Positions 49,716 through 58,931 are shown, counted from the stretch's first letter. The stretch is 64,000 bases of DNA from Oscillospiraceae bacterium (GCA_017416245.1 JAFQCX010000037.1:1-64000); one strand, 5' to 3'. Translations and numbers: made by a program. Notes: generated by a model not told the origin, from the sequence alone.

Positions 49716-50294
49716 ATGGCTACCAAAACGATTGATTTTCGCACCCCGGATTGGAAACGGCAATCCCTTGTAAATGCCTATTATTTTTTCAAAGGCACCG
49801 AAACCCCGGAATTTACGCAGCAGGACGACTGTATCACCACCAGTGTCAATCCGCAGTTCTCCTGGGGCTATGACGATATCAGCCTGCTTACCACTGAGCA
49901 ATACAGCGCCGGTGTGGAGATCACGCTTACCTGCGCCTTTGAAGGCAGAGGCTGTCCTGAGATCATTTTCGTTGAAGATCTGAAGCGCCATACAGACGGC
50001 TCTTTCCGCTACGGACCCTGCTTTGAGGTGGTTTTGTATAAAGACGGTCTGAATGTATGGCACCATTTTCTTGAGGACGGCTCACGCTGGCATAAGCAGC
50101 TGGGTCTTACCTTCCCTGTTGCAGAAAACGAAACGCACACCCTGCGGGTGAAGGTTACGCACAAAACCCTGCTGATCCAAACGGAAGATCAGAACATCAC
50201 CTTGCACGTAGAAGATCTGCCCGAAACATTCCACGTGGGACTGACCGCCTGCGAGGGCATCGTACGCCTGTATGAAATGACCATTGCAGAATAG
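49716..50294 (+). CDS. small beta-sandwich protein of unknown function
   Basis: A 192-residue protein without signal peptide or cysteine motifs. Repeated beta strands (YSAGVEITLTCAF, GPCFEVVLYKDGLNVWHHF, HTLRVKVTHKTLLIQTED, FHVGLTACEGIVRLYEM) give a concanavalin-like jelly-roll appearance, as in glycan-binding or DUF1080-type proteins. It begins five bases after the AraC stop with AAGGTGAT overlapping that stop, so it is co-transcribed and perhaps translationally coupled. Its partner or substrate is unknown; an accessory carbohydrate-binding role is a guess from context. Confidence 0.7.
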   Translation: MATKTIDFRTPDWKRQSLVNAYYFFKGTETPEFTQQDDCITTSVNPQFSWGYDDISLLTTEQYSAGVEITLTCAFEGRGCPEIIFVEDLKRHTDGSFRYGPCFEVVLYKDGLNVWHHFLEDGSRWHKQLGLTFPVAENETHTLRVKVTHKTLLIQTEDQNITLHVEDLPETFHVGLTACEGIVRLYEMTIAE

Positions 50295-50300
50295 GTAAGC

Positions 50301-50329
50301 TTGATTTCTGCGTCAAAAAGGGCTATACT
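50301..50329 (+). promoter_or_regulatory. promoter of the carboxylesterase gene
   Basis: TTGATT (50301-50306) and TATACT (50324-50329), 17 bp apart, just after the preceding stop codon. Confidence 0.7.
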
Positions 50330-50360
50330 ACAAGTAATACTACTATCGAGGAGAAAACTG

Positions 50361-51776
50361 ATGGACTACATTGTACATACCCCCTGCGGCGCGGTACAGG
50401 GCACAGCCGGCAAACACCCCGGCACGGCAGCCTATAAGGGTATCCGCTACGCGCTTGCCGGCCGCTGGGAAGCGCCTGTTCAGGTCACCCACTGGGACGG
50501 CATTTATGAAGCTGCCGACTACGGCGCCACTGCCTATCAGAGCACCGCTTTTGTAAAAAGTGTAAATCCAAACAACTTTTATCACAACGAATTCCGCAAG
50601 GGCATCGAATATACCTACAGTGAGGACTGCCTGTTCCTGAACGTATTTACCCCCGACACCGCCAAAGCCGGGGACAACCTGCCGGTGCTGATCTATATCC
50701 ACGGCGGCGCTTTCCAGGGCGGCAGCAGCCAGCAGAAGCAGTTCGATGAGCCTGTCTGGGCTACCCAGGGTGTGATTGGCGTTACCATTCACTACCGGCT
50801 TGGACCTCTGGGCTTTGTCTGCCTGCCGGAGCTGAAAGAAGAGGCCGGCTTCACCGGCAACTACGGTCTTTACGACCAGCTTACCGCCATCCGTTGGGTA
50901 AAGGACAACATCGCTGCCTTCGGCGGTGACCCGGAGAACATCACCGTTATGGGTCAGTCTGCCGGTGCCGAGAGCGTACAGCAGCTTTGCCTGAGCCCCC
51001 TGAGCAAGGGTCTGTTCCAAAAGGCAGTTATGTCCAGCGCCGGCGGTGTATTTTCTGCAAAAAAACGATATCTGAATCCCCAACGAGCCAAGGCCTTCCG
51101 TTTCCTGAAAAAGCATCGCCCCAAAACCTACAACATTATGAGCTCTCTGCCTGCGGAGTATTACTATCCTCTGTGGCAGGCGGTTATGAAGCAGGCCGGC
51201 TGCACTACCTTGGCAGAATTCCGAGCCATCTCCCCGGAGGCCCTTTACAAGGCCTTTGATGGGGTAAAAGAGGCATTTCCGGATATGGGCGCGCATCCCT
51301 GCATCGACGGCAAGCTGAGCGTAGCGCCCGGCGCAGAGATCCTGGCTGCCGGCAAGCATATGCAGATTCCCTATATGGTGGGCTCTACCAGCGAGGATAT
51401 GATTCCGGCTGTTTTGCAGGAGCTTGCGAAAATGTGGTGCGACCCTCAGCAAAAGCCCGGTTATATCTGGTATTTCGACCGGCAGCTGCCCGGTGATAAC
51501 GAGGGTGCGTGGCACTCTGCCGACCTGTGGTACTGGTTTGGTACGCTGGGTAATTGCTGGCGGCCTATGACCGAAAAGGACTATGATCTGAGCCGGCAAA
51601 TGGCTACCTATCTGTGTAACTTCGCCCGCACCGGCAACCCCAATCAGACAGGTCTGCCTGTATGGATCGCAGCCGACAAAAAGCAGAAGAAGGTTCTGTG
51701 GCTGGGCGAACAGGACACCCACATGGAAAAGCCCCCTATGAAAAAGCTGCGCCGCACAATGTATTCGGCAAAATAA
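50361..51776 (+). CDS. type B carboxylesterase
   Basis: A 471-residue alpha/beta hydrolase of the carboxylesterase/cholinesterase family. Landmarks are GIRYALAGRWEAP, SEDCLFLNVF, the oxyanion hole IHGGAFQGGS and the nucleophile elbow GQSAGAES. No signal peptide is visible, so it acts inside the cell. GAGGAGAAA precedes the ATG at 50361. Feruloyl, acetyl or other esters on plant oligosaccharides are plausible substrates given the surrounding glycosidases. A terminator separates it from the rhamnose genes. Confidence 0.9.
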   Translation: MDYIVHTPCGAVQGTAGKHPGTAAYKGIRYALAGRWEAPVQVTHWDGIYEAADYGATAYQSTAFVKSVNPNNFYHNEFRKGIEYTYSEDCLFLNVFTPDTAKAGDNLPVLIYIHGGAFQGGSSQQKQFDEPVWATQGVIGVTIHYRLGPLGFVCLPELKEEAGFTGNYGLYDQLTAIRWVKDNIAAFGGDPENITVMGQSAGAESVQQLCLSPLSKGLFQKAVMSSAGGVFSAKKRYLNPQRAKAFRFLKKHRPKTYNIMSSLPAEYYYPLWQAVMKQAGCTTLAEFRAISPEALYKAFDGVKEAFPDMGAHPCIDGKLSVAPGAEILAAGKHMQIPYMVGSTSEDMIPAVLQELAKMWCDPQQKPGYIWYFDRQLPGDNEGAWHSADLWYWFGTLGNCWRPMTEKDYDLSRQMATYLCNFARTGNPNQTGLPVWIAADKKQKKVLWLGEQDTHMEKPPMKKLRRTMYSAK

Positions 51777-51786
51777 CCTATAAGCT

Positions 51787-51819
51787 ACCGGCAGATGCAA
51801 CCGCGTCTGCCGGTTTTTT
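51787..51819 (+). terminator. terminator of the carboxylesterase gene
   Basis: ACCGGCAGA / TCTGCCGGT (51787-51795, 51806-51814) followed by TTTTTT. Confidence 0.9.
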
Positions 51820-51888
51820 GGAGCAAAAATGCCTGGGGCGGCAAATTTTTTCTTCCCCTTAAAAAAGGATAGCAATTTTCCAAAAATA

Positions 51889-51897
51889 TGGTATAAT
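51889..51897 (+). promoter_or_regulatory. extended -10 promoter of the rhamnose operon
   Basis: TGGTATAAT (51889-51897) is an extended -10 (TGnTATAAT). No good -35 is seen at the proper distance, so an activator, for example the AraC protein at 48916, may help. Confidence 0.65.
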
Positions 51898-51952
51898 TTT
51901 TACAGAAGGAAACGGCGCGTTTGCGCCCACAAGCAAATGGAGGAATCTGATC

Positions 51953-53224
51953 TTGAAATACTGTTTAGCCATTGATATTGGCGCTTCCTCCGGCCGGCAT
52001 ATCGTCGGTTGGAAAGAAGACGGCCAAATTTGTACAGATGAGGTATACCGTTTTCCCAACGGCGTTCAGCAAAAGGGTGACCATCTTGTTTGGGACATCC
52101 AAGCCTTGCTGCAGCACGTGAAAGAGGGAATCCGTCTTGCAAAGGAAAAATACCCCTGCATCCAGAGCCTTTCCATAGACACCTGGGGCGTGGACTACGT
52201 GCTGCTGGAGGGGGATACAGAGATTTTCCCTGTGTATGCGTATCGGGATACCCGGACGGAGGCAGCCGTTGTGAACGTCCACAAGAAGATCCCCTTTGCC
52301 CAGCTATACAGCCACACAGGCTGCCAGTTCCAGCCCTTTAACACCATCTATCAGCTGTATGACGACAAAGTAAACGGCCGGCTGGAAAAGGCCACGGATA
52401 TGCTGATGATCCCCGAGTACCTGCTGTATAAGCTCTGCGGCGTAAAGGCAAGAGAATACACCAATGCCACCACCTCGGGTATGGTAAACGCCGAAACCGG
52501 CGCGTTCGATCTGGAAATCACCGATGCCCAGGGCTATCCCCGATGCTTGTTCCCCACCCTGGCGCAGCCGGGAACCGTTTTGGGAGAATATGAGGGAATC
52601 TCCTGCGTTCTGTGCGCGACCCACGATACAGGCTCTGCCGTGGAGGGCATCCCCATGGAGGGCAATCACCCCTATATCTCCTCCGGCACCTGGAGTCTGC
52701 TGGGCGTGAAGACCCCCAAGCCCATTACCGATGAAGGCAGCCAAAAGGCAAATTACTCCAACGAGGGCGGTGTAGGCTACAACCGCTATCAGAAAAACAT
52801 TATGGGTATGTGGCTGGTGAACGAGCTGCAGCGGGAGCTGTGTCCCGATACCCCCTTCCCGGAGATCGTCAAGCTGGCAGAGGAAAGCACGTGTGACTTG
52901 CTTGTAGATGCCAACGCTCAGGAGTTTTTAGCGCCCAAGAGTATGAAATCCGCCTTTGATAAGGCAACCGGCAATCATCTGCATACCGTTGGCGACTATT
53001 TCCGCTGCGCTTATCTGAGCCTGGCAGAAAGCTACCGGCAGGCGATCGCCGAGCTTGAAAGCAACACCGGCGTAGCCTACAGCAAGCTCTATATCGTAGG
53101 CGGCGGCGCAAAGAACGGCTTTTTGAACGATCTCACCGCCAAGGCCACCGGCAAGGAAGTCATCGCTCTGCCTATTGAGGCAACGGCGCTTGGTAATTTG
53201 AAAATTCAACTGGAGGTAAACTAA
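51953..53224 (+). CDS. rhaB: rhamnulokinase
   Basis: A 423-residue FGGY-type kinase that phosphorylates L-rhamnulose at C1. Landmarks: AIDIGASSGRH (phosphate 1), SIDTWGVDYVLL typical of RhaB, YRDTRT, ATHDTGSAV and SSGTWSLLG (phosphate 2), and IVGGGAKNGFLNDL (adenosine). The protein ends right after ATALGN, shorter than E. coli RhaB (about 490), but the kinase core is complete. The start is a TTG at 51953 with GGAGGAAT about nine bases upstream. It leads a kinase-isomerase-aldolase operon; the isomerase gene begins immediately after its stop. Confidence 0.93.
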   Translation: MKYCLAIDIGASSGRHIVGWKEDGQICTDEVYRFPNGVQQKGDHLVWDIQALLQHVKEGIRLAKEKYPCIQSLSIDTWGVDYVLLEGDTEIFPVYAYRDTRTEAAVVNVHKKIPFAQLYSHTGCQFQPFNTIYQLYDDKVNGRLEKATDMLMIPEYLLYKLCGVKAREYTNATTSGMVNAETGAFDLEITDAQGYPRCLFPTLAQPGTVLGEYEGISCVLCATHDTGSAVEGIPMEGNHPYISSGTWSLLGVKTPKPITDEGSQKANYSNEGGVGYNRYQKNIMGMWLVNELQRELCPDTPFPEIVKLAEESTCDLLVDANAQEFLAPKSMKSAFDKATGNHLHTVGDYFRCAYLSLAESYRQAIAELESNTGVAYSKLYIVGGGAKNGFLNDLTAKATGKEVIALPIEATALGNLKIQLEVN

Positions 53225-54475
53225 ATGTCTTACATAGATGCAAAGGAAAAATATGCAGCCCTCGGTGTGGACACCGATGCTGCCATTGAAAAGCTGAAAA
53301 ACGTGCCGGTTGCCCTGCACTGCTGGCAGGGTGACGACGTGCGTGGCTTTGACACCGACCCGAATAAGCCTCTCACCGGCGGCATTCAAACCACCGGCAA
53401 CTACCCCGGCAGAGCCAGAACGCCGGAGGAGCTGATGGCAGATCTGGATCTGGCGCTGAAGCTGTGCCCCGGCACCAAAAAGATGAACCTTCACGCCTCC
53501 TATGCCATTTTTGAAGATGGCCAGTGGGCAGATCGGGACAAATTAGAGCCCAAGCATTTTGCAAAATGGGTGGCTTTCTGTAAGGAGCGGGGTCTTGGCT
53601 GTGACTTTAACCCCACCTTCTTCTCCCACCCCAAGGCAAACGGCCTGACCCTGTCCTCCCCCGACCCGGAGATCCGTAAGTTCTGGATCGAGCACGGCAA
53701 GGCCTGTATCCGCATTTCCACCTACCTTGCCGAAGAGCTGGGGCAGCCCTGTGTTATGAACATCTGGACCGGCGACGGCTTCAAGGACATCCCCGCTGAC
53801 CGGATGGGTCCCCGTATCCGTTACAAGGAGGCCATCGACGAGATCCTCTCCGAGCCCTTTGACTTTAACAAGGTCAAGCCCTGCGTAGAGAGCAAGGTCT
53901 TTGGCATCGGCGTGGAGGCCTACACTGCAGGCAGCGCGGAGTTTGCTCTGAGCTATGCGGCAATGAACAAGGAAAAGTGCATTCCGCTGATGGATAACGG
54001 TCACTACCACCCCACCGAGATGGTATCCGATAAAATTCCCGCGCTGCTGGCATTCTTCCCGGAGATCGCACTGCACATTACCCGTCCCATCCGTTGGGAC
54101 AGCGATCACGTGGTGCTGCTGGACGACGAAACCAAGGAGATCTGCAAGGAGATCGTCCGCTGCGGCGGCCTGGAGGGTCGTGTAAAGATCGCGCTGGACT
54201 ACTTTGATGCGTCCATCAACCGGGTAGCCGCCTGGGTGGTGGGTCTGCGGAACGTGCAAAAGGCGCTGCTGCAAGCCCTTCTCGCCCCCGACTATACCGC
54301 CCTGCAGGATGCCGGCGACTGGACGAAGCTGATGGTACTGCAGGAGGAGCAGAAGACCCTGCCCTTCGGTGAAGTTTGGGAGCAGTACTGCCGGATCTGC
54401 AATGTACCCGGCGACGGCCAGTGGTTTGCCGCAGTACAGGCATACGAAACAGAAACACTCAGCAAGAGAGGATAA
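53225..54475 (+). CDS. rhaA: L-rhamnose isomerase
   Basis: A 416-residue enzyme converting L-rhamnose to L-rhamnulose, matching the usual length (about 420). Recognisable segments are VALHCWQGDDVRGF, LHASYAIFEDG, the barrel strand CDFNPTFFSHP, MNIWTGDGFKD, and LMDNGHYHPTE and RWDSDHV, which carry metal-binding and catalytic residues. It is cytoplasmic and metal dependent. It sits between the kinase and the class II aldolase, completing the classical phosphorylating rhamnose route. Confidence 0.96.
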   Translation: MSYIDAKEKYAALGVDTDAAIEKLKNVPVALHCWQGDDVRGFDTDPNKPLTGGIQTTGNYPGRARTPEELMADLDLALKLCPGTKKMNLHASYAIFEDGQWADRDKLEPKHFAKWVAFCKERGLGCDFNPTFFSHPKANGLTLSSPDPEIRKFWIEHGKACIRISTYLAEELGQPCVMNIWTGDGFKDIPADRMGPRIRYKEAIDEILSEPFDFNKVKPCVESKVFGIGVEAYTAGSAEFALSYAAMNKEKCIPLMDNGHYHPTEMVSDKIPALLAFFPEIALHITRPIRWDSDHVVLLDDETKEICKEIVRCGGLEGRVKIALDYFDASINRVAAWVVGLRNVQKALLQALLAPDYTALQDAGDWTKLMVLQEEQKTLPFGEVWEQYCRICNVPGDGQWFAAVQAYETETLSKRG

Positions 54476-54480
54476 GAAAT

Positions 54481-55560
54481 ATGTTTAACGAAAAAGATGC
54501 TTTGCGTATGGAGGGCTTTTTGACCCTTTCCCACATTGCCGGCAGCCGGGCAGACTACGTGCAGGGCGGCGGCGGAAACACCTCTGTAAAGCTGGAAGAC
54601 GGCACAATGGCTATCAAGGCCTCCGGCTTCTGTCTGAAGGACATTGAGATGGACAACGCCTTTGCCCTGCTGGACGGCAATGCCCTGCGCGCTTTCTACC
54701 GGGAGCATAACCCCGAGGATTTTGAAGATTGCGAAAAGTCCGGCGCTCAGTGCACCAAGGATAACATCAAGACCATCGAGGGCTTGCCCCTGCTGCGTCC
54801 CTCTGTGGAGGCCGGCTTCCACTCCATTCTGAAGACCTATGTGCTCCACACCCACAGCGTGTATGCCAACCTTGCCGCCTGCGCGGTAGAGGGTAAGGAA
54901 ATCGCCGCCAAGGCATTCCAAAACGCTCCCTACAGCTGGGGCTGGGTGGATTATCAGGACCCCGGCGCCAAGCTTGCCTTTGCCATTCGTGACGAGATGG
55001 CACGGGTAGAACAGGTGACCGGCAAAGTCCCCGCTGTGATCCTTATGCAGAACCACGGCATCATTGTCCACGACGACGATGCCCTGACTACCCTTGCCAT
55101 TCACGCAGATGCCAATGTGCGGCTGGCCGCCCAGTTCGGTCTTGCAGAAAATGCCTTCCCTGCCATTTGCGTAGAGGAGCTATCAGGTGGTGTTTACAGA
55201 GCCGCGACTCCCTACCTCAAGAGCCAGCTGGTCGGTTGCAAGTACACCCAGGAGCAGCTGATCACCGAGCCTCTGTACCCCGATCAGATGGTGTTCCTCA
55301 CCGGCACCTATTTCCAGGATCAGGACACCATTGATGAAGGACAGGCAGTAGCTTCCACCTGCAACGGCGAACTGGTAATGCGTATGGGCGCAGGCAAGGC
55401 GCTGACCCTGACCGAAACCTTGAGCGCTGTGTTCTTCATTATGGAAAAGGTGCAAAAAGCAGGCTACACCCTTTCCACCATGAGCGACGCGGCAAGAAAC
55501 TTCATTGCCAACTGGGAAAGCGAAAAGTACCGCAAGTCCCTGGGCGAAAAGAAGAAATAA
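54481..55560 (+). CDS. class II aldolase (likely rhamnulose-1-phosphate aldolase)
   Basis: A 359-residue zinc aldolase. DYVQGGGGNTSVKL is the phosphate-binding start, E in RPSVEAGFHS is the catalytic acid, and zinc ligands are in VLHTHSV and LMQNHGI. It is longer than E. coli RhaD (about 275) and resembles the aldolase half of the bifunctional aldolase/dehydrogenase found in Bacillus-type rhamnose operons, but the dehydrogenase half is absent. It is expected to split L-rhamnulose 1-phosphate into DHAP and L-lactaldehyde. The start at 54481, five bases after rhaA, is chosen over an upstream frame that runs through rhaA. No lactaldehyde reductase or dehydrogenase is seen nearby. Confidence 0.85.
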   Translation: MFNEKDALRMEGFLTLSHIAGSRADYVQGGGGNTSVKLEDGTMAIKASGFCLKDIEMDNAFALLDGNALRAFYREHNPEDFEDCEKSGAQCTKDNIKTIEGLPLLRPSVEAGFHSILKTYVLHTHSVYANLAACAVEGKEIAAKAFQNAPYSWGWVDYQDPGAKLAFAIRDEMARVEQVTGKVPAVILMQNHGIIVHDDDALTTLAIHADANVRLAAQFGLAENAFPAICVEELSGGVYRAATPYLKSQLVGCKYTQEQLITEPLYPDQMVFLTGTYFQDQDTIDEGQAVASTCNGELVMRMGAGKALTLTETLSAVFFIMEKVQKAGYTLSTMSDAARNFIANWESEKYRKSLGEKKK

Positions 55561-55685
55561 CAAAGCTGCCGCAAGAAAATTCCAAACCGTAACCGAACCG
55601 AATACGTTAGAGGCATTCCGCCTGCCCTCCCTTTGCGGCGCAGGCATCCTCTTTCACAAAAATACATTTCAACAGGAGGCCTATT

Positions 55686-56978
55686 ATGAACATCGACTAT
55701 ATTCATCCTGCTGACCAACTGGTTATGTTTATGCAGCGTATCTACGACAAGGGCATGACCACCACCTCCGGCGGCAACCTGTCCATTATGGACAACGAGG
55801 GAAACATCTGGATCACCCCTGCCGGTGTGGACAAGGGCACCCTGACCCGCAACGATATTATCTGCGTAAAGCCCGACGGCACCACCGTAGGCCCGCACAG
55901 ACCCTCCTCTGAGCTTCCCTTCCACGCCTCGGTCTATAAAATGCGGCCTGACTTAAAGGCTGTGCTCCACGCCCATCCCCCTGCGCTGGTGGCTTTTTCC
56001 ATCGTGCGCCGCTGCCCCAATCTGGACCTGGTCCCCTCGGTGCGGAAGGTTTGCTCCGACGTGCAGATCGCCGTTTACGATGTGCCCGGCAGCGATGCCC
56101 TGGGTGACCGTATCGGCACAGTTTTCGCCGGTGGCTGCGATATTGCAATTTTGGAAAACCACGGCGTATGCATCGGCGCGCCGGATATGTTCACCGCATT
56201 CCAGCGCTTTGAAACCTTGAACTACACTGCTACATTGGAGGGTCTTGCCAAGAAAGTGGGCAACATCCACGCGCTGCCTCCGGAGAGCTACCGAATCAGC
56301 CAGACCCTTTACCACACCAAGATGGATGACTTTATCCCCCACAGCCACACCTCAGAGGAGCTGGCTGCCCGTCGGGATATGATCACGCTCATCAAGCGTT
56401 CCTACAAAATGGGTCTGTTTACCGCAACCCACGGCACTTATTCCGTCCGTCTGGCGGACGGCAGCTTCCTGATCACCCCCTACAACTGTGACCGCGCTTA
56501 TCTGGAGGAGGATGATCTGGTACGGGTAAAGGCAGGTATGAAGGAGCAGGGCAAGATCCCCTCCCGCGCCGTGCAGTTCCACGAAAAGGTCTACGAGAAG
56601 CACCCGGAGATCAAGGCTATTTTGCAGGCGCACCCTGTTCACGCTATGGCCTTTGCCATTACCGATGCGGCGTTTGATCCCAGAACCATTCCCGAAAGCT
56701 ATATTCTGCTGCGGGATGTGAAAAAGCTGCCCTACGAGCAGGTTTATCTGGATCCCGACACTACCGCTGAGGAATTTGCCCCCAGCCGTCCCGCTGTGAT
56801 GATTGAGAACAGCAGCGTGGTGGTCACCGGTGAGAGCCTCTTGCAGGCCTTTGACCGGCTGGAGGTTATGGAATCCACCGCCCATTCCATTATTTTGTCC
56901 AAAGAAATCGGCCAGATCATCCATATCACCGACAAGGAAATCGACGATCTGAAGGTGGCTTTCCACTTGACCGATTAA
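55686..56978 (+). CDS. tandem class II aldolase/adducin protein with degenerate second domain
   Basis: A 430-residue protein with two aldolase/adducin domains. The first (about 5-215) is complete: GGNLS, the catalytic glutamate in SSELPFH, zinc histidines in LHAHPP and LENHG. The second (about 230-430) aligns with it but has lost these residues: SRAVQFH instead of SSELPFH, LQAHPV instead of LHAHPP, and IENSS instead of LENHG. It is therefore probably structural or regulatory. The first domain could be a rhamnulose- or fuculose-phosphate aldolase. CAGGAGG precedes the ATG, 125 bp after the previous gene. Confidence 0.85.
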   Translation: MNIDYIHPADQLVMFMQRIYDKGMTTTSGGNLSIMDNEGNIWITPAGVDKGTLTRNDIICVKPDGTTVGPHRPSSELPFHASVYKMRPDLKAVLHAHPPALVAFSIVRRCPNLDLVPSVRKVCSDVQIAVYDVPGSDALGDRIGTVFAGGCDIAILENHGVCIGAPDMFTAFQRFETLNYTATLEGLAKKVGNIHALPPESYRISQTLYHTKMDDFIPHSHTSEELAARRDMITLIKRSYKMGLFTATHGTYSVRLADGSFLITPYNCDRAYLEEDDLVRVKAGMKEQGKIPSRAVQFHEKVYEKHPEIKAILQAHPVHAMAFAITDAAFDPRTIPESYILLRDVKKLPYEQVYLDPDTTAEEFAPSRPAVMIENSSVVVTGESLLQAFDRLEVMESTAHSIILSKEIGQIIHITDKEIDDLKVAFHLTD

Positions 56979-56996
56979 GCCGGTTATACACAAAAA

Positions 56997-57025
56997 CACC
57001 GCAGTACCTAAAAAGTACTGCGGTG
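56997..57025. terminator. bidirectional terminator
   Basis: CACCGCAGTAC / GTACTGCGGTG (56997-57007, 57015-57025) with an A run on the left and TTTGTTTT on the right, between the convergent aldolase and P-type ATPase genes. Confidence 0.9.
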
Positions 57026-57032
57026 CTTTGTT

Positions 57033-58916
57033 TTATAGATTCTTTACCTGCAAGGCGCGAATGGCATTGACAACGGCAATCACCATAACCCCCACATCCG
57101 CAAAGATGGCAAGCCACATATTGGCAAAGCCTGCTGCGCCCAAAATAAGGCACACCAGTTTTACGCCAATGGCAAAGTACACGTTCTGCTTCACGATGCC
57201 TAAGCACTTTCTGGAGATCTTCACTGCCTTTGCGATCTTTAGAGGGTTATCGTCCATCAGCACCACGTCGGCCGCCTCCACGGCAGCGTCAGACCCCATT
57301 GCGCCCATGGCGATACCGATATCCGCACGGGCCAATACAGGCGCATCGTTGATGCCGTCACCCACAAAGGCCAGCGTTTCTCTGCCAGACTTGCCGGCCA
57401 GGATTTCTTCCACTCGTTGTACCTTATCCCCCGGCAGAAGCTGGCTGTAATAGCCGTCCAAGCCCAGGGCTGCGGCCACATCCTTGGCCACCGCCTCCCG
57501 GTCTCCCGTGAGCATAATGCACTGTTTCACACCGGCCTTTTTCAGCTCTGCAACCCCACTTGCCGCGTCCTGCTTCACCACATCGGAAATGACGATATGA
57601 CCTGCATACGCCCCGTCGATGGCAATGTGAATGATCGTTCCTGTCTGGTGGCAATCCTGATAGGCGGCGCCAACGCTGTCCATCAGCTTACTGTTACCCA
57701 CGGCAATTCTCTTGCCGTCGATCACCGCAAGAACTCCGTGGCCGCTGATCTCCTGGATTTCCCCAACGCGGTCAAGCTCCGGCTCTTTGCCGTAAGCTCT
57801 TTGAAGGCTTTGGGCTATTGGGTGAGAGCTTGCGCTTTCTGCCAGCGCCGCGTAAGCAAGAAGTGTATCCTCGTCCACGGTGTTGTGGTGTACGCCTGTC
57901 ACCTGAAATACGCCCTGGGTGAGGGTGCCTGTTTTGTCAAAGACCACATATTTTGTCTGAGCAAGGGCCTCCAAATAGTTGGAGCCCTTTATGAGAATGC
58001 CCTCTCTGCTTGCGCCGCCGATGCCTGCAAAAAAGCTGAGGGGCACGCTGATCACCAGCGCGCAGGGGCAGCTGATCACCAGGAAGGTCAGCGCTCTGTA
58101 GATCCAATCTCCCCACATTCCACTCTTTCCCAGCGCCGTCAAAACCAGCGGCGGCAAAATTGCAAGGGCCAACGCGCTGATGCACACCGCAGGGGTGTAG
58201 ATACGGGAGAAGCGGGAGATAAATTTCTCGGATTTGGACTTCCGGCTGCCGGCATTTTCCACCAGCTCCAAAATCCTGGAAACGGTGGATTCTCCAAATG
58301 CCTTGGTGGTGCAAATGGTGAGAACGCCCCGCATATTCACGCAGCCGCTGATGACTGCATCCCCTACCGTTACCTCACGGGGCAGGCTCTCGCCGGTGAG
58401 GGCACTGGTGTTCAGGCTGGACGCGCCCTTTACCACCACCCCGTCCAGAGGGATCTTCTCTCCGGGGCGGACTACGATCTCACTGCCCACCGCCACGGTG
58501 TCGGGGGATACCTGTATCAGCTTTCCCTCCTGCTCCACATTGGCATAGTCGGGGCGAATATCCATAAGAGCGTTGATGTTTTTTCTGCTTTTTCCCACCG
58601 CATAGCTTTGAAACCACTCGCCGATCTGGTAGAACAGCATAACCGCAACCGCTTCGTTATAGTCGCCGGTTTTTGCATAAACTGCCAATGCAATGGCGCC
58701 CACCGTGGCAACGGCCATAAGAAAATTCTCATCAAACATTCTGCCGTTGACAATGCCCCGGCCTGCTTTTCTGAGAATGTCATATCCGATGACCAGATAG
58801 CAGGTCAGAAACAGCCCTGCCCGTAAAAGCCCTGTTGTGGGAACGATGTTTAATACAATGAGAAAAACAGAGCTGACAATGATTCTAATGAGGTTTCTTT
58901 TCTGTTTCCTCGTCAT
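57033..58916 (-). CDS. heavy-metal P-type ATPase, P1B-2 (Zn/Cd/Pb) type
   Basis: A 627-residue inner-membrane exporter. SALTGES (actuator), the CPC motif in ISCPCALVIS, DKTGTLT with the phosphorylated aspartate, the SHPIA histidine and GDGIND are all present. The last helices contain NVYFAIGVK and FADVGV, matching the lysine and aspartate that define Zn/Cd/Pb selectivity in ZntA/CadA. The usual N-terminal metal-binding domain is missing from this chain, but a free HMA protein is encoded immediately upstream. The ATG at 58916 has AGGTGAGG in front, better than a GTG three codons earlier. Confidence 0.94.
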   Translation of the reverse strand: MTRKQKRNLIRIIVSSVFLIVLNIVPTTGLLRAGLFLTCYLVIGYDILRKAGRGIVNGRMFDENFLMAVATVGAIALAVYAKTGDYNEAVAVMLFYQIGEWFQSYAVGKSRKNINALMDIRPDYANVEQEGKLIQVSPDTVAVGSEIVVRPGEKIPLDGVVVKGASSLNTSALTGESLPREVTVGDAVISGCVNMRGVLTICTTKAFGESTVSRILELVENAGSRKSKSEKFISRFSRIYTPAVCISALALAILPPLVLTALGKSGMWGDWIYRALTFLVISCPCALVISVPLSFFAGIGGASREGILIKGSNYLEALAQTKYVVFDKTGTLTQGVFQVTGVHHNTVDEDTLLAYAALAESASSHPIAQSLQRAYGKEPELDRVGEIQEISGHGVLAVIDGKRIAVGNSKLMDSVGAAYQDCHQTGTIIHIAIDGAYAGHIVISDVVKQDAASGVAELKKAGVKQCIMLTGDREAVAKDVAAALGLDGYYSQLLPGDKVQRVEEILAGKSGRETLAFVGDGINDAPVLARADIGIAMGAMGSDAAVEAADVVLMDDNPLKIAKAVKISRKCLGIVKQNVYFAIGVKLVCLILGAAGFANMWLAIFADVGVMVIAVVNAIRALQVKNL

Positions 58917-58931
58917 AGCCCTCACCTGCCA

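Noticed and set aside
50343..51875. 510-codon open frame on the minus strand
   Set aside because: Antisense to the carboxylesterase; no start signal or domain.
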